From Paraburkholderia haematera (lineage in GTDB: Bacteria > Pseudomonadota > Gammaproteobacteria > Burkholderiales > Burkholderiaceae), in contig NZ_CAJNBK010000040.1 in assembly GCF_905220975.1 (NCBI RefSeq), positions 1 through 42,617 on the forward strand: a DNA stretch of 42,617 nt, given 5' to 3'. Shown piece by piece: positions 6,985 to 17,381 of this stretch. The translations under genes and the position numbers were made by a program. Every line of letters begins with the position of its first letter. Positions within the stretch are counted from its first letter, which is position 1. The notes beneath the pieces are model-generated. The model was not told where the DNA came from and searched no databases. It worked only from the letters and a program-made list of their open reading frames with translations.

Positions 6985-8015
6985 GTCGAGATTCCGTGAA
7001 GCGTGCCGGTACTGCTGCGGTTGCCGTGGCCCCGCGTGCACCGCTCAATGTCGCGCGCCGGCCCGATCCGGTTACCGAGCCGCCCGTCGTGCGCTGGGTC
7101 CTGACCGGCGTCGCGTTGCTGTTTCTCGCGCTGTTCCTGGTCGTGCCGCTCGTCGCTGTGTTCTATCAGGCTCTGAACAAGGGTTTCGGTTTCTATCTGG
7201 AATCGCTTGCCGATCCGGATGCATTGTCGGCAATCAAGCTCACCGTGATTACCGCCGCGATCGCGGTGCCGCTGAATCTCGTGTTCGGCCTCGCTGCGTC
7301 ATGGTGTATCGCCAAGTTTGACTTCCGCGGCAAGGCGCTGCTGACCACGTTGATCGATCTGCCGTTCTCGGTCTCGCCGGTGATTTCCGGTTTGATCTAC
7401 GTGCTGATGTTCGGTGCGCAGGGTTGGTTCGGGCCGTGGCTGCAGGACCACGACGTGCAGATCATCTTCGCCGTGCCGGGCATCGTGCTGGCGACGATCT
7501 TCGTCACGTTCCCGTTCGTCGCGCGTGAACTGATTCCGCTGATGCAGGCGCAAGGCAACGACGAAGAAGAAGCCGCGCACGTGCTCGGCGCTTCGGGCTG
7601 GCAGATCTTTCGGCGCGTCACACTGCCGAACGTCAAATGGGGTCTGCTGTACGGCGTGATTCTGTGTAATGCGCGGGCGATGGGCGAGTTCGGTGCGGTG
7701 TCGGTGGTGTCCGGTCATATTCGCGGCCAAACCGACACGATGCCGCTGCACGTCGAAATTCTCTATAACGAATACAACTTCTCGGCAGCGTTCGCGGTGG
7801 CGTCGGTGCTGGCCTTATTGGCGCTCGTGACACTCGGTCTTAAGTTGCTCGCCGAGCGCCATATGTCGGCGGAACTGTCTGCCGCACGCGATGTTCCGGC
7901 GTATGCAGGGCCTGCGACGTCGACGTCCGCTTCGTTGTTCGCTTCGCAGTCTGTCAATGCAACGCATCTGTCGAAGCATGCAGTCACGCTTCCGCTCAAG
8001 CAAGGAGAGCTGTAA
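6981..8015 (+). CDS. cysW: Sulfate/thiosulfate ABC transporter permease CysW
   Basis: A 344-residue permease partner of CysT. Six transmembrane helices lie between residues ~38 and ~290. The EAA loop is E-E-E-A-A-H-V-L-G-A-S-G-W-Q-I-F-R-R-V-T-L-P and is followed by A-R-A-M-G-E-F-G-A-V, the CysW form. It is longer than E. coli CysW (about 291 residues) because of ~35 extra N-terminal residues and ~45 low-complexity Ala/Ser/Thr residues after the last helix (A-R-D-V-P-A-Y onward). The stop codon shares a base with the cysA start, preceded by AAGGAGAG inside cysW. Confidence 0.95.
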   Translation: MSRDSVKRAGTAAVAVAPRAPLNVARRPDPVTEPPVVRWVLTGVALLFLALFLVVPLVAVFYQALNKGFGFYLESLADPDALSAIKLTVITAAIAVPLNLVFGLAASWCIAKFDFRGKALLTTLIDLPFSVSPVISGLIYVLMFGAQGWFGPWLQDHDVQIIFAVPGIVLATIFVTFPFVARELIPLMQAQGNDEEEAAHVLGASGWQIFRRVTLPNVKWGLLYGVILCNARAMGEFGAVSVVSGHIRGQTDTMPLHVEILYNEYNFSAAFAVASVLALLALVTLGLKLLAERHMSAELSAARDVPAYAGPATSTSASLFASQSVNATHLSKHAVTLPLKQGEL

Positions 8016-9073
8016 TGGGTATCACCGTTCGTAACCTGCAAAAGCGCTTCGGCGATTTCGTCGCGCTCGATAACGTTTCGCTCGACTTTCCCCCGGGCGA
8101 ACTGGTTGCGCTGCTTGGGCCGTCGGGTTGTGGCAAGACCACCTTGCTTCGTGTGATCGCTGGTCTCGAATACGCGGACGGCGGCCAGGTCGTGCTGCAA
8201 GGCCAGGACGTCGCGACAGTCGGCGCGCGTGAGCGCGAAGTCGGTTTCGTATTCCAGCATTACGCACTGTTCCGGCATATGACGGTGTTCGAGAACGTCG
8301 CGTTCGGCTTGCGCGTGAAGCCCCGTAAGGAGCGGCCTTCGGAGGCGGTGATTCGCGAGAAGGTGCATGAACTGCTGAAGCTGGTGCAACTCGACTGGCT
8401 CGCGCAACGCTATCCGTCGGAATTGTCGGGCGGTCAGCGCCAGCGGATTGCGTTGGCGCGCGCCCTGGCTGTCGAACCCAAGGTCCTGCTGCTCGACGAG
8501 CCGTTCGGCGCGCTGGACGCAAAGGTGCGCAAGGAATTGCGCAGCTGGCTGCGCCGATTGCATGACGATCTGCATATCTCGACGATTTTTGTTACACACG
8601 ATCAGGAAGAAGCGCTTGAGGTGGCCGACCGGATCGTCGTGTTGAATCGCGGGCACGTGGAGCAGGTGGGCAGTCCGCAGGACGTGTACGACCATCCGCA
8701 AACTTCGTTTGTCTACGAGTTTCTCGGCGCGGCGAACCGTCTGCATGGCAACGTGAATGCGAGCGGTTTTGTGGTCGACGGCGCGGCGTTGCCGGTCGCG
8801 ATCAAGGCCGATTTCAGCGGGCCGGCGTTCGCCTATGTGCGGCCGCACGATCTGCAGTTGTATCCACAAGCATCCGGCCACCGCGAAGGCATTGTGGTCG
8901 ACGTGCGGCGCGTGGTGACGCTCGGCGGTTCGGTGCGTGTGGAACTGGCGGGCCGTGAAGGCAATGTGCTCGAAGCGGAACTCGACCGCGAATCGTGGCG
9001 CGATCTGCAACTGGCGATCGGCGATGGCGTGACGGCCGTGCCGCGCGCGTTGCGCGTATTTCCGGCGCACTAG
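8015..9073 (+). CDS. cysA: Sulfate/thiosulfate ABC transporter ATP-binding protein CysA
   Basis: A 352-residue ATPase that energises CysTW. Walker A is G-P-S-G-C-G-K-T-T at residues 35-43, followed by the Q-loop in V-F-Q-H-Y-A-L-F, the signature L-S-G-G-Q-R-Q-R, Walker B L-L-L-D-E-P-F-G-A-L-D, and the switch His in V-T-H-D-Q-E-E-A. A C-terminal regulatory TOBE-like domain spans about residues 240-352. Translationally coupled to cysW through TAATG. Last gene of the sulfate transport run; cysB follows after 95 bases with its own ribosome binding site. Confidence 0.95.
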   Translation: MGITVRNLQKRFGDFVALDNVSLDFPPGELVALLGPSGCGKTTLLRVIAGLEYADGGQVVLQGQDVATVGAREREVGFVFQHYALFRHMTVFENVAFGLRVKPRKERPSEAVIREKVHELLKLVQLDWLAQRYPSELSGGQRQRIALARALAVEPKVLLLDEPFGALDAKVRKELRSWLRRLHDDLHISTIFVTHDQEEALEVADRIVVLNRGHVEQVGSPQDVYDHPQTSFVYEFLGAANRLHGNVNASGFVVDGAALPVAIKADFSGPAFAYVRPHDLQLYPQASGHREGIVVDVRRVVTLGGSVRVELAGREGNVLEAELDRESWRDLQLAIGDGVTAVPRALRVFPAH

Positions 9074-9168
9074 GTGGCGTAAACAGCGACAGCGCAAGCA
9101 ACGCAACACCACTCGGCGTTTCAATCAAACTCTAATAACTCAACTCTGGCTCAACCGGAGACATACAG

Positions 9169-10095
9169 ATGAACTTCCAGCAATTGCGCTTTGTGCGCGA
9201 AGCCGTGCGTCAGAACATGAATCTGACTGAGGTGGCGAACGTGTTGTACACGTCGCAGTCGGGTGTATCGAAACAGATCAAGGATCTGGAAGATGAACTC
9301 GGTGTCGATATTTTCATTCGACGCGGCAAGCGTCTCACGGGCCTCACCGAGCCGGGCAAGGCGGTGCATCAGCTGATCGAGCGGATGTTGCTCGACGCGG
9401 AGAATCTGCGCCGCGTCGCGCGCCAGTACGCGGATCAGGACAGCGGCCACCTCGTCGTGGCGACGACGCACACGCAGGCGCGCTATGCGCTGCCGAAGGT
9501 GATTCGTCAATTCACCGAGGTGTTCCCGAAGGTGCATCTGGCCTTGCGCCAGGGCAGCCCGCAACAGATCGCGCAGATGATCATCAACGGCGAAGCGGAC
9601 ATCGGCATTTCGACCGAGGCGCTCGACCGCTTTCCGGATATCGTCACGTTCCCGTGCTATTCGTGGCATCACATCGTGGTGGTGCCGAAGGGCCATCCGT
9701 TGGTAGGCCGCGAGAATCTGACGCTCGACGAGATCGCCGAATTCCCGATCGTCACCTACGACCAGGACTTCACGGGCCGCTCGCACATCGACCAGGCATT
9801 CGCGAAAGCGGGCGCGTTGCCCGACGTCGTGTTGACCGCAATCGATGCCGACGTGATCAAGACTTACGTCGAACTCGGCATGGGCATTGGCGTGGTCGCG
9901 GCCATGGCCTACGATCCGAAGCGCGACACGGAACTGGTCGCGCTGGATACGCAGCATCTGTTCGAAGCGAGCACGACGCGGGTCGGTTTGCGCAAGGGCG
10001 CGTTCCTGCGCGCGTATGCGTACCGGCTGATCGAAATGTTCGCACCGCAGTTGACTGAGGCGGAAATCGCCGCGCAATTGCGTGAGGCGGTTTGA
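9169..10095 (+). CDS. cysB: LysR-type transcriptional regulator CysB
   Basis: A 308-residue LysR regulator of sulfur assimilation. The helix-turn-helix lies at residues ~17-40 (V-L-Y-T-S-Q-S-G-V-S-K-Q-I). The effector domain carries T-T-H-T-Q-A-R-Y at 99-106, whose Thr100, Thr102 and Gln103 match the anion-binding residues known in CysB, plus I-S-T-E-A-L and F-T-G-R-S. It lies downstream of cysA on the same strand and very likely activates this cluster, with N-acetylserine as inducer and sulfide/thiosulfate as anti-inducers by analogy. Burkholderia also has a paralogue, SsuR, but the position next to cysTWA favours CysB. Confidence 0.93.
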   Translation: MNFQQLRFVREAVRQNMNLTEVANVLYTSQSGVSKQIKDLEDELGVDIFIRRGKRLTGLTEPGKAVHQLIERMLLDAENLRRVARQYADQDSGHLVVATTHTQARYALPKVIRQFTEVFPKVHLALRQGSPQQIAQMIINGEADIGISTEALDRFPDIVTFPCYSWHHIVVVPKGHPLVGRENLTLDEIAEFPIVTYDQDFTGRSHIDQAFAKAGALPDVVLTAIDADVIKTYVELGMGIGVVAAMAYDPKRDTELVALDTQHLFEASTTRVGLRKGAFLRAYAYRLIEMFAPQLTEAEIAAQLREAV

Positions 10096-10177
10096 GGCGA
10101 GGGCCCGAAACCAAAACGAACGGACATCCGTTTTTTCACGCATGGCGGCGCGCGGCACATCGCTTACAATCGCCGCC

Positions 10178-11221
10178 ATGAATACTCTGACTTCCTCTTC
10201 CGCGACGCCTTCCAGCGAAGGCGCAACGCCCCAACTGCCGCGCATCGCCGTGCTGGCAACCGGCGGCACGATTGCCGGGGCGGCCGCGGACGCCACCAAC
10301 ACGTCAGGCTACCAGGCGGGTGTGGTCGGTGTCGATCAATTGCTGGCCGTCGTGCCGGCCTTGTCCACGGTCGCGCGGATCGCACCTGAACAGATTGCCA
10401 GCGTCGACAGTAAAGACATGGCGATGCCGCTCTGGACCACGCTCGCGCAACGCATCAATACGCTGCTCGCCGGCGATGACGTCGACGGCGTGGTGGTCAC
10501 GCATGGCACCGATACGCTCGAAGAAACCGCCTACCTGCTGCATCTGACGATCAAGTCCGATAAGCCGGTTGTGCTGACCGCGGCCATGCGCCCGGCGTCG
10601 GCGCTGTCCGCCGATGGTCCGTTGAATCTGCTGAATGCCGTGACGGTTGCGGCGAACGCGGGCTCGCGAGGGCAGGGCGTGCTGGTGGCCTTCAACAACC
10701 GGATTCACAGCGCACGCGACGTGGTCAAGACGAGCACGTATGCGGTCGATGCTTTCCAGTCTCCTGAGATCGGTGCGCTAGGCTGGGTGCAGGACGGACG
10801 TGTCGAATTTCAGCGTAACGTGGTGCGCCCGCATACGCTCGCGACCGAATTCGTGATCGGCGCGAAATGGCCGCATGTGGAGGTTGTCGTGAGCTACGCA
10901 GACGTCTCGCGGATCGCCGTGGATGCACTGGTGGCAGCCGGCGTGCGCGGCATCGTGGTGGCAGGCACGGGCAATGGCTCGATTCACGCTTCCATGCAAC
11001 AGGCTTTGGCCGATGCGGCCTCGCAAGGCGTGGCGGTGGTGCGTTCGTCGCGCGTGGGTTCTGGCCACGTCATGCGCAACGGCGCAGCCGCGGACGATGC
11101 GCTCGGTTTCATCAGCGCGGGTTCGCTGAATCCGTACAAGGCGCGCGTTCTGCTGATGCTGGCACTGGCGGCGGGCGGCACGGGGCCGGTTGCGTTGCAG
11201 AAGACTTTCGATACGTACTGA
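10178..11221 (+). CDS. L-asparaginase
   Basis: Hydrolyses L-asparagine to aspartate and ammonia. From the ATG at 10178 it has 347 residues. The nucleophile motif is A-T-G-G-T-I-A-G with Thr31, and the second active-site motif is V-V-T-H-G-T-D-T-L-E-E-T with Thr111-Asp112. Length and motifs fit the bacterial AnsA/AnsB family. No convincing signal peptide is seen, so it may be cytoplasmic. The reading frame is open upstream to 10082, overlapping cysB, but TACAAT at 10165-10170 lies 7 bases before the ATG at 10178. That would give a leaderless or near-leaderless mRNA. A hairpin follows the stop. Confidence 0.9.
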   Translation: MNTLTSSSATPSSEGATPQLPRIAVLATGGTIAGAAADATNTSGYQAGVVGVDQLLAVVPALSTVARIAPEQIASVDSKDMAMPLWTTLAQRINTLLAGDDVDGVVVTHGTDTLEETAYLLHLTIKSDKPVVLTAAMRPASALSADGPLNLLNAVTVAANAGSRGQGVLVAFNNRIHSARDVVKTSTYAVDAFQSPEIGALGWVQDGRVEFQRNVVRPHTLATEFVIGAKWPHVEVVVSYADVSRIAVDALVAAGVRGIVVAGTGNGSIHASMQQALADAASQGVAVVRSSRVGSGHVMRNGAAADDALGFISAGSLNPYKARVLLMLALAAGGTGPVALQKTFDTY

Positions 11222-11283
11222 TTGATTTAGCGCGGGTGGCCCGGTTCAAAGTCAGAATCGTGTCCCGCACATGAAGCTTGAAT

Positions 11284-11330
11284 GACAACGCGGCGCCCAG
11301 GTCATCGACCCGAGCGCCGCGTTGTCGTTT
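11284..11330 (+). terminator. Probable transcription terminator after the asparaginase gene
   Basis: A perfect 13-bp inverted repeat (11284-11296 and 11314-11326, arm GACAACGCGGCGC) with a 17-base loop, followed by GTTT. It lies between two convergent genes and could serve both. The T-tract is short, so termination efficiency is uncertain. Confidence 0.65.
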
Positions 11331-11380
11331 CAGCTTAAGGTTTATCGCGATCGCCGGAAACGGGCGATGCCGGCAAGCAG

Positions 11381-11782
11381 TTAGCCCGCCAGATCCGCAG
11401 GCAGCTTCCCGCCGTTTGCCGCCAGCGCTTGCATCACCTGCTTGTGCAGCCAGATGTTCATGCTCGCCGAATCGTTCGTGTCGCCGCTGTACTTCAATTC
11501 CTGTGCGAGTTGCTTGCGATGCTCGAGGCTGCTGTCGACGCCGAGCGCTTTCAGCGTGTCGACGATCGACGTGCGCCAGTTCAACGTTTGCCCGCTCTCA
11601 CTCACGAACTGGTCCATGACGGCAGCGACGTCGACGTCGGCCAGCGGCGCGGGCGCCGGTGCAGCGTCCGGTGCGGCAGCTTGCGCCGCCGCCGGATCCG
11701 GGGTCGGCTCAACCGCAGGCGCAGGCTGGTCGGGCTTCGCTTTGCCGAAGAGCTTGTTTACGATGTCACCAAAGATGCTCAT
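11381..11782 (-). CDS. DUF3597 domain-containing protein
   Basis: A 133-residue protein of unknown function. The N-terminus (M-S-I-F-G-D-I-V-N-K-L-F-G) is followed by an Ala/Pro-rich linker at ~17-48. A compact helical DUF3597 domain at ~50-131 contains V-D-V-A-A-V-M-D, L-N-W-R-T-S-I-V-D-T-L-K-A-L-G and S-M-N-I-W-L-H-K-Q-V. No signal peptide or membrane helix is present. AAGGA lies 6 bases before the ATG. It is monocistronic and convergent with the asparaginase gene. Its 5' side is a ~550-base gene-free region with an odd short-period repeat. Confidence 0.85.
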   Translation of the reverse strand: MSIFGDIVNKLFGKAKPDQPAPAVEPTPDPAAAQAAAPDAAPAPAPLADVDVAAVMDQFVSESGQTLNWRTSIVDTLKALGVDSSLEHRKQLAQELKYSGDTNDSASMNIWLHKQVMQALAANGGKLPADLAG

Positions 11783-12332
11783 TCTGAATCCTTTGCAGAT
11801 GGGTTACAGGCGCAAGCACATTCCGCTCACGGGTTGAACTCTGGTTGCGAATCGGGCGAATGAAACAGAGCACATGTGCTGCGATGAACGGCAAGCCGCA
11901 CGTGATCGCCGATACGCCCGCAACCAGACTCAAAGAGTGTAGGAGAAAAGCGTGGAGGGATGTGTCAAAAAAGGTCGTGCTACCAGAGCGGAGTTGCAAG
12001 CAAATGCAAGCGGACTTGCGAGCACACGTGCGAGGAGACCTGCAAAGAGACGTGCTGACAGGCGGCGTGCATGATGCAGCCGCTGCGAGAGATTGGCGGA
12101 AAACGCATAAATTTGAAATCCGACAGCCGGACACCCGACGACGACGTCTGACCGACCAAGGCTTCCCCGGCGCCGCCGGGTGCCGCTGCGGACCCCACTT
12201 GCCGCTCTCAGCCCAGAGCGGCACGATTTGCCCGATCCGCCATGCATGCCGCACGACGAACCGGGCGCCCCACCTGCGGTTGCCACGACGATCACGTTGA
12301 AATCGCAACCGTCACGGCAACCTTGTTGTTGC
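11783..12332. other. Gene-free region upstream of the DUF3597 gene
   Basis: About 550 bases between the DUF3597 start and the glxR stop. Open frames on both strands here have no recognisable domains, poor ribosome binding sites and mutual overlaps, so I call no gene. It should hold the DUF3597 promoter, although I cannot place it, and it contains the degenerate 12-nt repeat at 11994-12063. Confidence 0.6.
11994..12063. repeat. Degenerate 12-nucleotide tandem repeat
   Basis: Six successive units of 11-12 bases follow the loose pattern nTGCnAGnnnAC. The best three are TTGCGAGCACAC (12016-12027), GTGCGAGGAGAC (12028-12039) and CTGCAAAGAGAC (12040-12051). The array ends about 200 bases upstream of the DUF3597 start. 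Function is unknown; it could be phased protein-binding sites or relics of a simple repeat. Confidence 0.55.
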
Positions 12333-13241
12333 TTAAGCCGCCTTGGCTGCGCTACCCGGCGCTTGCGCGACTTCGTAGTTCGCCATGATTTCCAGCGCGC
12401 GCACCATTGCCGAGTGATCCCATGCCTTGCCGCCGTTGGCTGCGCACACGCTGAACAGTTGTTGCGCGCTCGCCGTATGCGGCAGGGCGATGCCGAGCTT
12501 GCGTGCGCCGTCCAGTGCGAGGTTCAGATCCTTCTGGTGCAGTTCGATGCGGAAGCCCGGATCGAACGTACGCTTGGTCATGCGCTCGCCGTGCACTTCG
12601 AGAATGCGCGACGAAGCAAAGCCGCCCATCAAGGCCTTGCGCACACGTTCCGGATCGGCACCCGAGCGCGAAGCGAACAGCAGTGCTTCAGCTACTGCTT
12701 CGATGTTCAGCGCGACGATGATCTGGTTCGCGACCTTGCAGGTTTGACCCGCGCCGTTGTCGCCGATCAGCGAGATGTTCTTGCCCATCAGTTCGAACAG
12801 CGGCTTGGCCAATGCGAAGGCCTTTTCCGGGCCGCCGACCATGATCGTCAACGTCGCTTCACGCGCGCCGACTTCACCGCCGGACACCGGCGCGTCTAGG
12901 TAGTCGACGCCGACTGCGTTGATCTTCTTCGCGAAGGCTTGCGTGTCGAGCGGCGAGATCGAGCTCATGTCGATAACGAGCTTGCCCTGCGTGAGACCGG
13001 CGGCGACGCCGTCGTCGGCGAACAGCACGTTGGCGACGTCAGGCGTGTCCGGCACCATGATGATGACGATGTCGGCGGCTTGTGCGACAGCGGTCGAATT
13101 GGCGACAACGGTGGTCGTTTTGCTCAGATCTTCCGGCACCGGGTACGCGCCATTCACGAACAGCGTGTGACCGCCCTTGATGAGGTTGCGCGCCATGTGC
13201 GCGCCCATGATGCCGAGGCCGATGAAACCGATCTTTGCCAT
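12333..13241 (-). CDS. glxR: 2-hydroxy-3-oxopropionate (tartronate semialdehyde) reductase
   Basis: Reduces tartronate semialdehyde to D-glycerate with NAD(P)H, the last step of this operon's pathway. The protein has 302 residues. The Rossmann motif is G-F-I-G-L-G-I-M-G at 5-13, the substrate loop D-A-P-V-S-G-G at 116-122, and the catalytic Lys169 lies in G-A-G-Q-T-C-K-V-A-N-Q, the beta-hydroxyacid dehydrogenase signature. GGAG precedes the ATG. Third gene of gcl-hyi-glxR. Within the hydroxyacid dehydrogenase family, GlxR/GarR is chosen from the operon context and sequence. No glycerate kinase gene is present in the window. Confidence 0.92.
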   Translation of the reverse strand: MAKIGFIGLGIMGAHMARNLIKGGHTLFVNGAYPVPEDLSKTTTVVANSTAVAQAADIVIIMVPDTPDVANVLFADDGVAAGLTQGKLVIDMSSISPLDTQAFAKKINAVGVDYLDAPVSGGEVGAREATLTIMVGGPEKAFALAKPLFELMGKNISLIGDNGAGQTCKVANQIIVALNIEAVAEALLFASRSGADPERVRKALMGGFASSRILEVHGERMTKRTFDPGFRIELHQKDLNLALDGARKLGIALPHTASAQQLFSVCAANGGKAWDHSAMVRALEIMANYEVAQAPGSAAKAA

Positions 13242-13310
13242 GTGTCTAAATCTCCAGTGTTGTTTGGGGTGATATGCCTAAGCCGATCAATGAGTCGATC
13301 AATGACTCGA

Positions 13311-14120
13311 TCAGGCAGCGGCGTGGGCTGCGCCGCGCGATTGCCCGGCCACGCTCTGCACCCAGCCGAGGCCGGCGGCGGTGGTCGTGCGCGGCTTGTA
13401 TTCGCAACCGACGTAGCCTTCGTAGCCGAGCGAATCGAGCAGGTCGAACAGGAACGGGTAGTTGATTTCGCCGGTGCCCGGTTCGTTGCGGCCCGGGTTG
13501 TCGGCGAGCTGGATGTGCGCGATCTGGGGAAGATTCTTTTTGATCGTCGCCGCGAGTTCGCCTTCCATTCGTTGCATGTGATAGATGTCGTATTGCAGGA
13601 ACAGATTGTCCGAGCCCACCGCGCGAATCACGTCGAGGCCTTCGCCCGAACGGTTCAGCGCGAAGCCGGGGATGTCGTACGAATTGCACGGCTCGACCAG
13701 CAGCTTGATGCCGGCTTTCTTCAGTTCGCCCGCGGCGAAGCGCAGGTTGTCGACGATCGTCGAGCGTGCTTTGTCCGCATCGACGCCCGCCGTCGGAATG
13801 CCGACGAGGCAGTTCAATTGCGGCACTTGCAGGGCCGTCGCGTATTCGATCGCGCGGCTGACACCTTCCTGAAACTCGCCCACGCGATCCGGCAGGCACG
13901 CGATGCCGCGCTCACCCGCTTCCCAGTTGCCTGCGGGCAGGTTGTGCAACACGAGCTTCAAACGGTTCTGCTGCAGACGCTCGCTCAATTCAGCGATCTG
14001 ATACGGATACGGGAACAGGAATTCGACGGCGTTGAAGCCCGCATCCGCTGCTGCCGCAAAGCGGTCGAGGAACGGGACTTCGTTGAACAGCATGGTGAGA
14101 TTCGCTGCAAATTTCGGCAT
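13311..14120 (-). CDS. hyi: Hydroxypyruvate isomerase
   Basis: Interconverts hydroxypyruvate and tartronate semialdehyde. It is a 269-residue TIM-barrel protein of the xylose isomerase-like family. The metal ligands known in E. coli Hyi are present at the same positions: Glu143 (L-V-E-P), Asp178 (Q-Y-D-I-Y-H), Gln204 (H-I-Q-L-A-D) and Glu240 (C-E-Y-K-P). The start P-K-F-A-A-N-L-T-M-L-F is family-typical. An Ala/Gly-rich tail of about 12 residues follows. Middle gene of the glyoxylate operon. Confidence 0.93.
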   Translation of the reverse strand: MPKFAANLTMLFNEVPFLDRFAAAADAGFNAVEFLFPYPYQIAELSERLQQNRLKLVLHNLPAGNWEAGERGIACLPDRVGEFQEGVSRAIEYATALQVPQLNCLVGIPTAGVDADKARSTIVDNLRFAAGELKKAGIKLLVEPCNSYDIPGFALNRSGEGLDVIRAVGSDNLFLQYDIYHMQRMEGELAATIKKNLPQIAHIQLADNPGRNEPGTGEINYPFLFDLLDSLGYEGYVGCEYKPRTTTAAGLGWVQSVAGQSRGAAHAAA

Positions 14121-14250
14121 GGTGCTGGTGTCTCGCTGGTCGGTCAGTGGAATAACTTCATGAGCGCGGCTCAGTGATGCCGAGTCGCGCTCATGTGATG
14201 CTCATCGGGTCGCCGCGCGGGTGAATGCGCGGGTCAAAGCGTCAGGACGC

Positions 14251-16026
<1,776 letters not shown>

Positions 16027-16137
16027 GAATGTCTCCTGAATGTCTGGGGTGGGCGAATAAGTGGGGGTGACGAATTCGCTAACGAATGTGCAAACCAAAA
16101 GGTGTTGATCGAACTGTAGGCCTCACCTAAAGGTTTG

Positions 16138-16161
16138 ATAAGATCAGTCCAGGTCGCTTAT
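16138..16161. promoter_or_regulatory. Dyad between gcl and the LysR gene, candidate operator
   Basis: ATAAG-N14-CTTAT, an inverted repeat in the 320-base divergent intergenic region. It is followed directly by the palindrome TTTCGAAA at 16161-16168. LysR-type regulators usually bind dyads in such divergent regions. The rest of 16027-16346 holds no gene. Assignment is by position and symmetry only. Confidence 0.45.
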
Positions 16162-16346
16162 TTCGAAACAAAAAGTATGGAATGACGCGTGGGTGGGCGG
16201 GCGCGCAGCGCGGCGCCGGGGGTGCGGCGGGCAAAGGGAGATCCGGAAGCCGCCAGCTATGAACCCTGAGCCCTTAGCCTTAAAGCGCGAGACGGGTAGC
16301 AACGATCTTGCATGGTCGACTGCTTTGCATGGGACCGGAGACAGAC

Positions 16347-17261
16347 ATGGACCGCTTCAAACAAATCGAAACTTTCGTGCGCGTGGCTGACGCGGGCAGC
16401 CTCGCGGCGGCGGCGCTGGAAGAGGGCGTGTCGCCGGTGATTCTCGGGCGCCGCATCGACGCGCTGGAAAAGCGCCTCGGCGTGAAGCTGATGTACCGCT
16501 CGACGCGGCGTCTCGTGGTCAGCGAAGACGGCGCGGCGTTTCTCGAGCGCTGCCGCGGCCTGCTGACCGAGTGGGACCAGGCGGAAAACGAACTGAGCGC
16601 CGGACGGCGCGCGGTGAACGGCCATCTGATCGTGTCGGCGCCGGCCGCGTTCGGGCGCAAGCACGTCGCGCCGCTCGCGCCGGCCTTTCTAGCCGACAAG
16701 CCCGAATTGCAGGTGTCGTTCAACCTGACCGACCGGGTGGTGGATCTGGTGCGCGAGGGCTATGACCTGTCGATCCGGATCGGCGGCGCGGTCGATCCGA
16801 ATTTCGTCGCGGTGAAGCTGGCGTCGAACCGGCGCGTGGTCTGCGGCACGCCGGACTATTTCCGCAAATACGGCAAGCCGAAAACGCTCGAAGATCTGCC
16901 GCAGCACAATTGCCTTGCGTTCAACCTGCAAGGCGGCCAGAACCGCGGCTGGTACTTCCGCCGTAATGGCAAGCTGGCGACGGTGCGGGTAGGCGGCACG
17001 CTCGACTGCAACGACGGCGAGCTGCTGCATCGCTGGGTATCCGAAGGGCTTGGGCTCGGCTGGCGATCCACGTGGGAAATCCAGCAGCAACTGGCACGCG
17101 GCGAGCTGGAAACCGTGCTGGATGAATTCGCGCTGCCCGATTACGACATTCTGGCGGTCTATCCGCAGCAGCGTTATGTGCCGGCCAAGGTGCGCTACTT
17201 CATCGATTATCTGAAAGAGGTGTACGCCAGCGCGGATTACTGGAATCGCCCGACTTATTAG
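16347..17261 (+). CDS. LysR-family transcriptional regulator, probable regulator of gcl-hyi-glxR
   Basis: With the ATG at 16347 (GGAG 6 bases upstream) the protein has 304 residues. An N-terminal winged helix-turn-helix (residues 1-60; R-F-K-Q-I-E-T-F-V-R-V-A-D-A-G-S-L-A-A-A-A) is followed by a periplasmic-binding-like effector domain. The text resembles the CrgA/DsdC-like 'LysR substrate-binding' branch (S-I-R-I-G-G, F-R-K-Y-G-K-P). Divergent orientation next to gcl suggests it controls the glyoxylate operon. Its effector is unknown; glyoxylate or a related acid is only a guess. Confidence 0.88.
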   Translation: MDRFKQIETFVRVADAGSLAAAALEEGVSPVILGRRIDALEKRLGVKLMYRSTRRLVVSEDGAAFLERCRGLLTEWDQAENELSAGRRAVNGHLIVSAPAAFGRKHVAPLAPAFLADKPELQVSFNLTDRVVDLVREGYDLSIRIGGAVDPNFVAVKLASNRRVVCGTPDYFRKYGKPKTLEDLPQHNCLAFNLQGGQNRGWYFRRNGKLATVRVGGTLDCNDGELLHRWVSEGLGLGWRSTWEIQQQLARGELETVLDEFALPDYDILAVYPQQRYVPAKVRYFIDYLKEVYASADYWNRPTY

Positions 17262-17381
17262 CGGGTTAAATAGTCGGATTCCGGCTGGAGGCGGGAATAA
17301 ACTCGACAGGTGAGCGGTTATGCCTGATGAGCGAGTGACAACGCGTTACCCAGCCTAGCCGCAATGCCCTGGAGGGCCCAG

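Noticed and set aside
11766..12308. A 180-codon minus-strand frame and a 151-codon plus-strand frame between the DUF3597 and glxR genes
   Set aside because: They overlap each other, lack ribosome binding sites and domains, and follow the short-period repeat.
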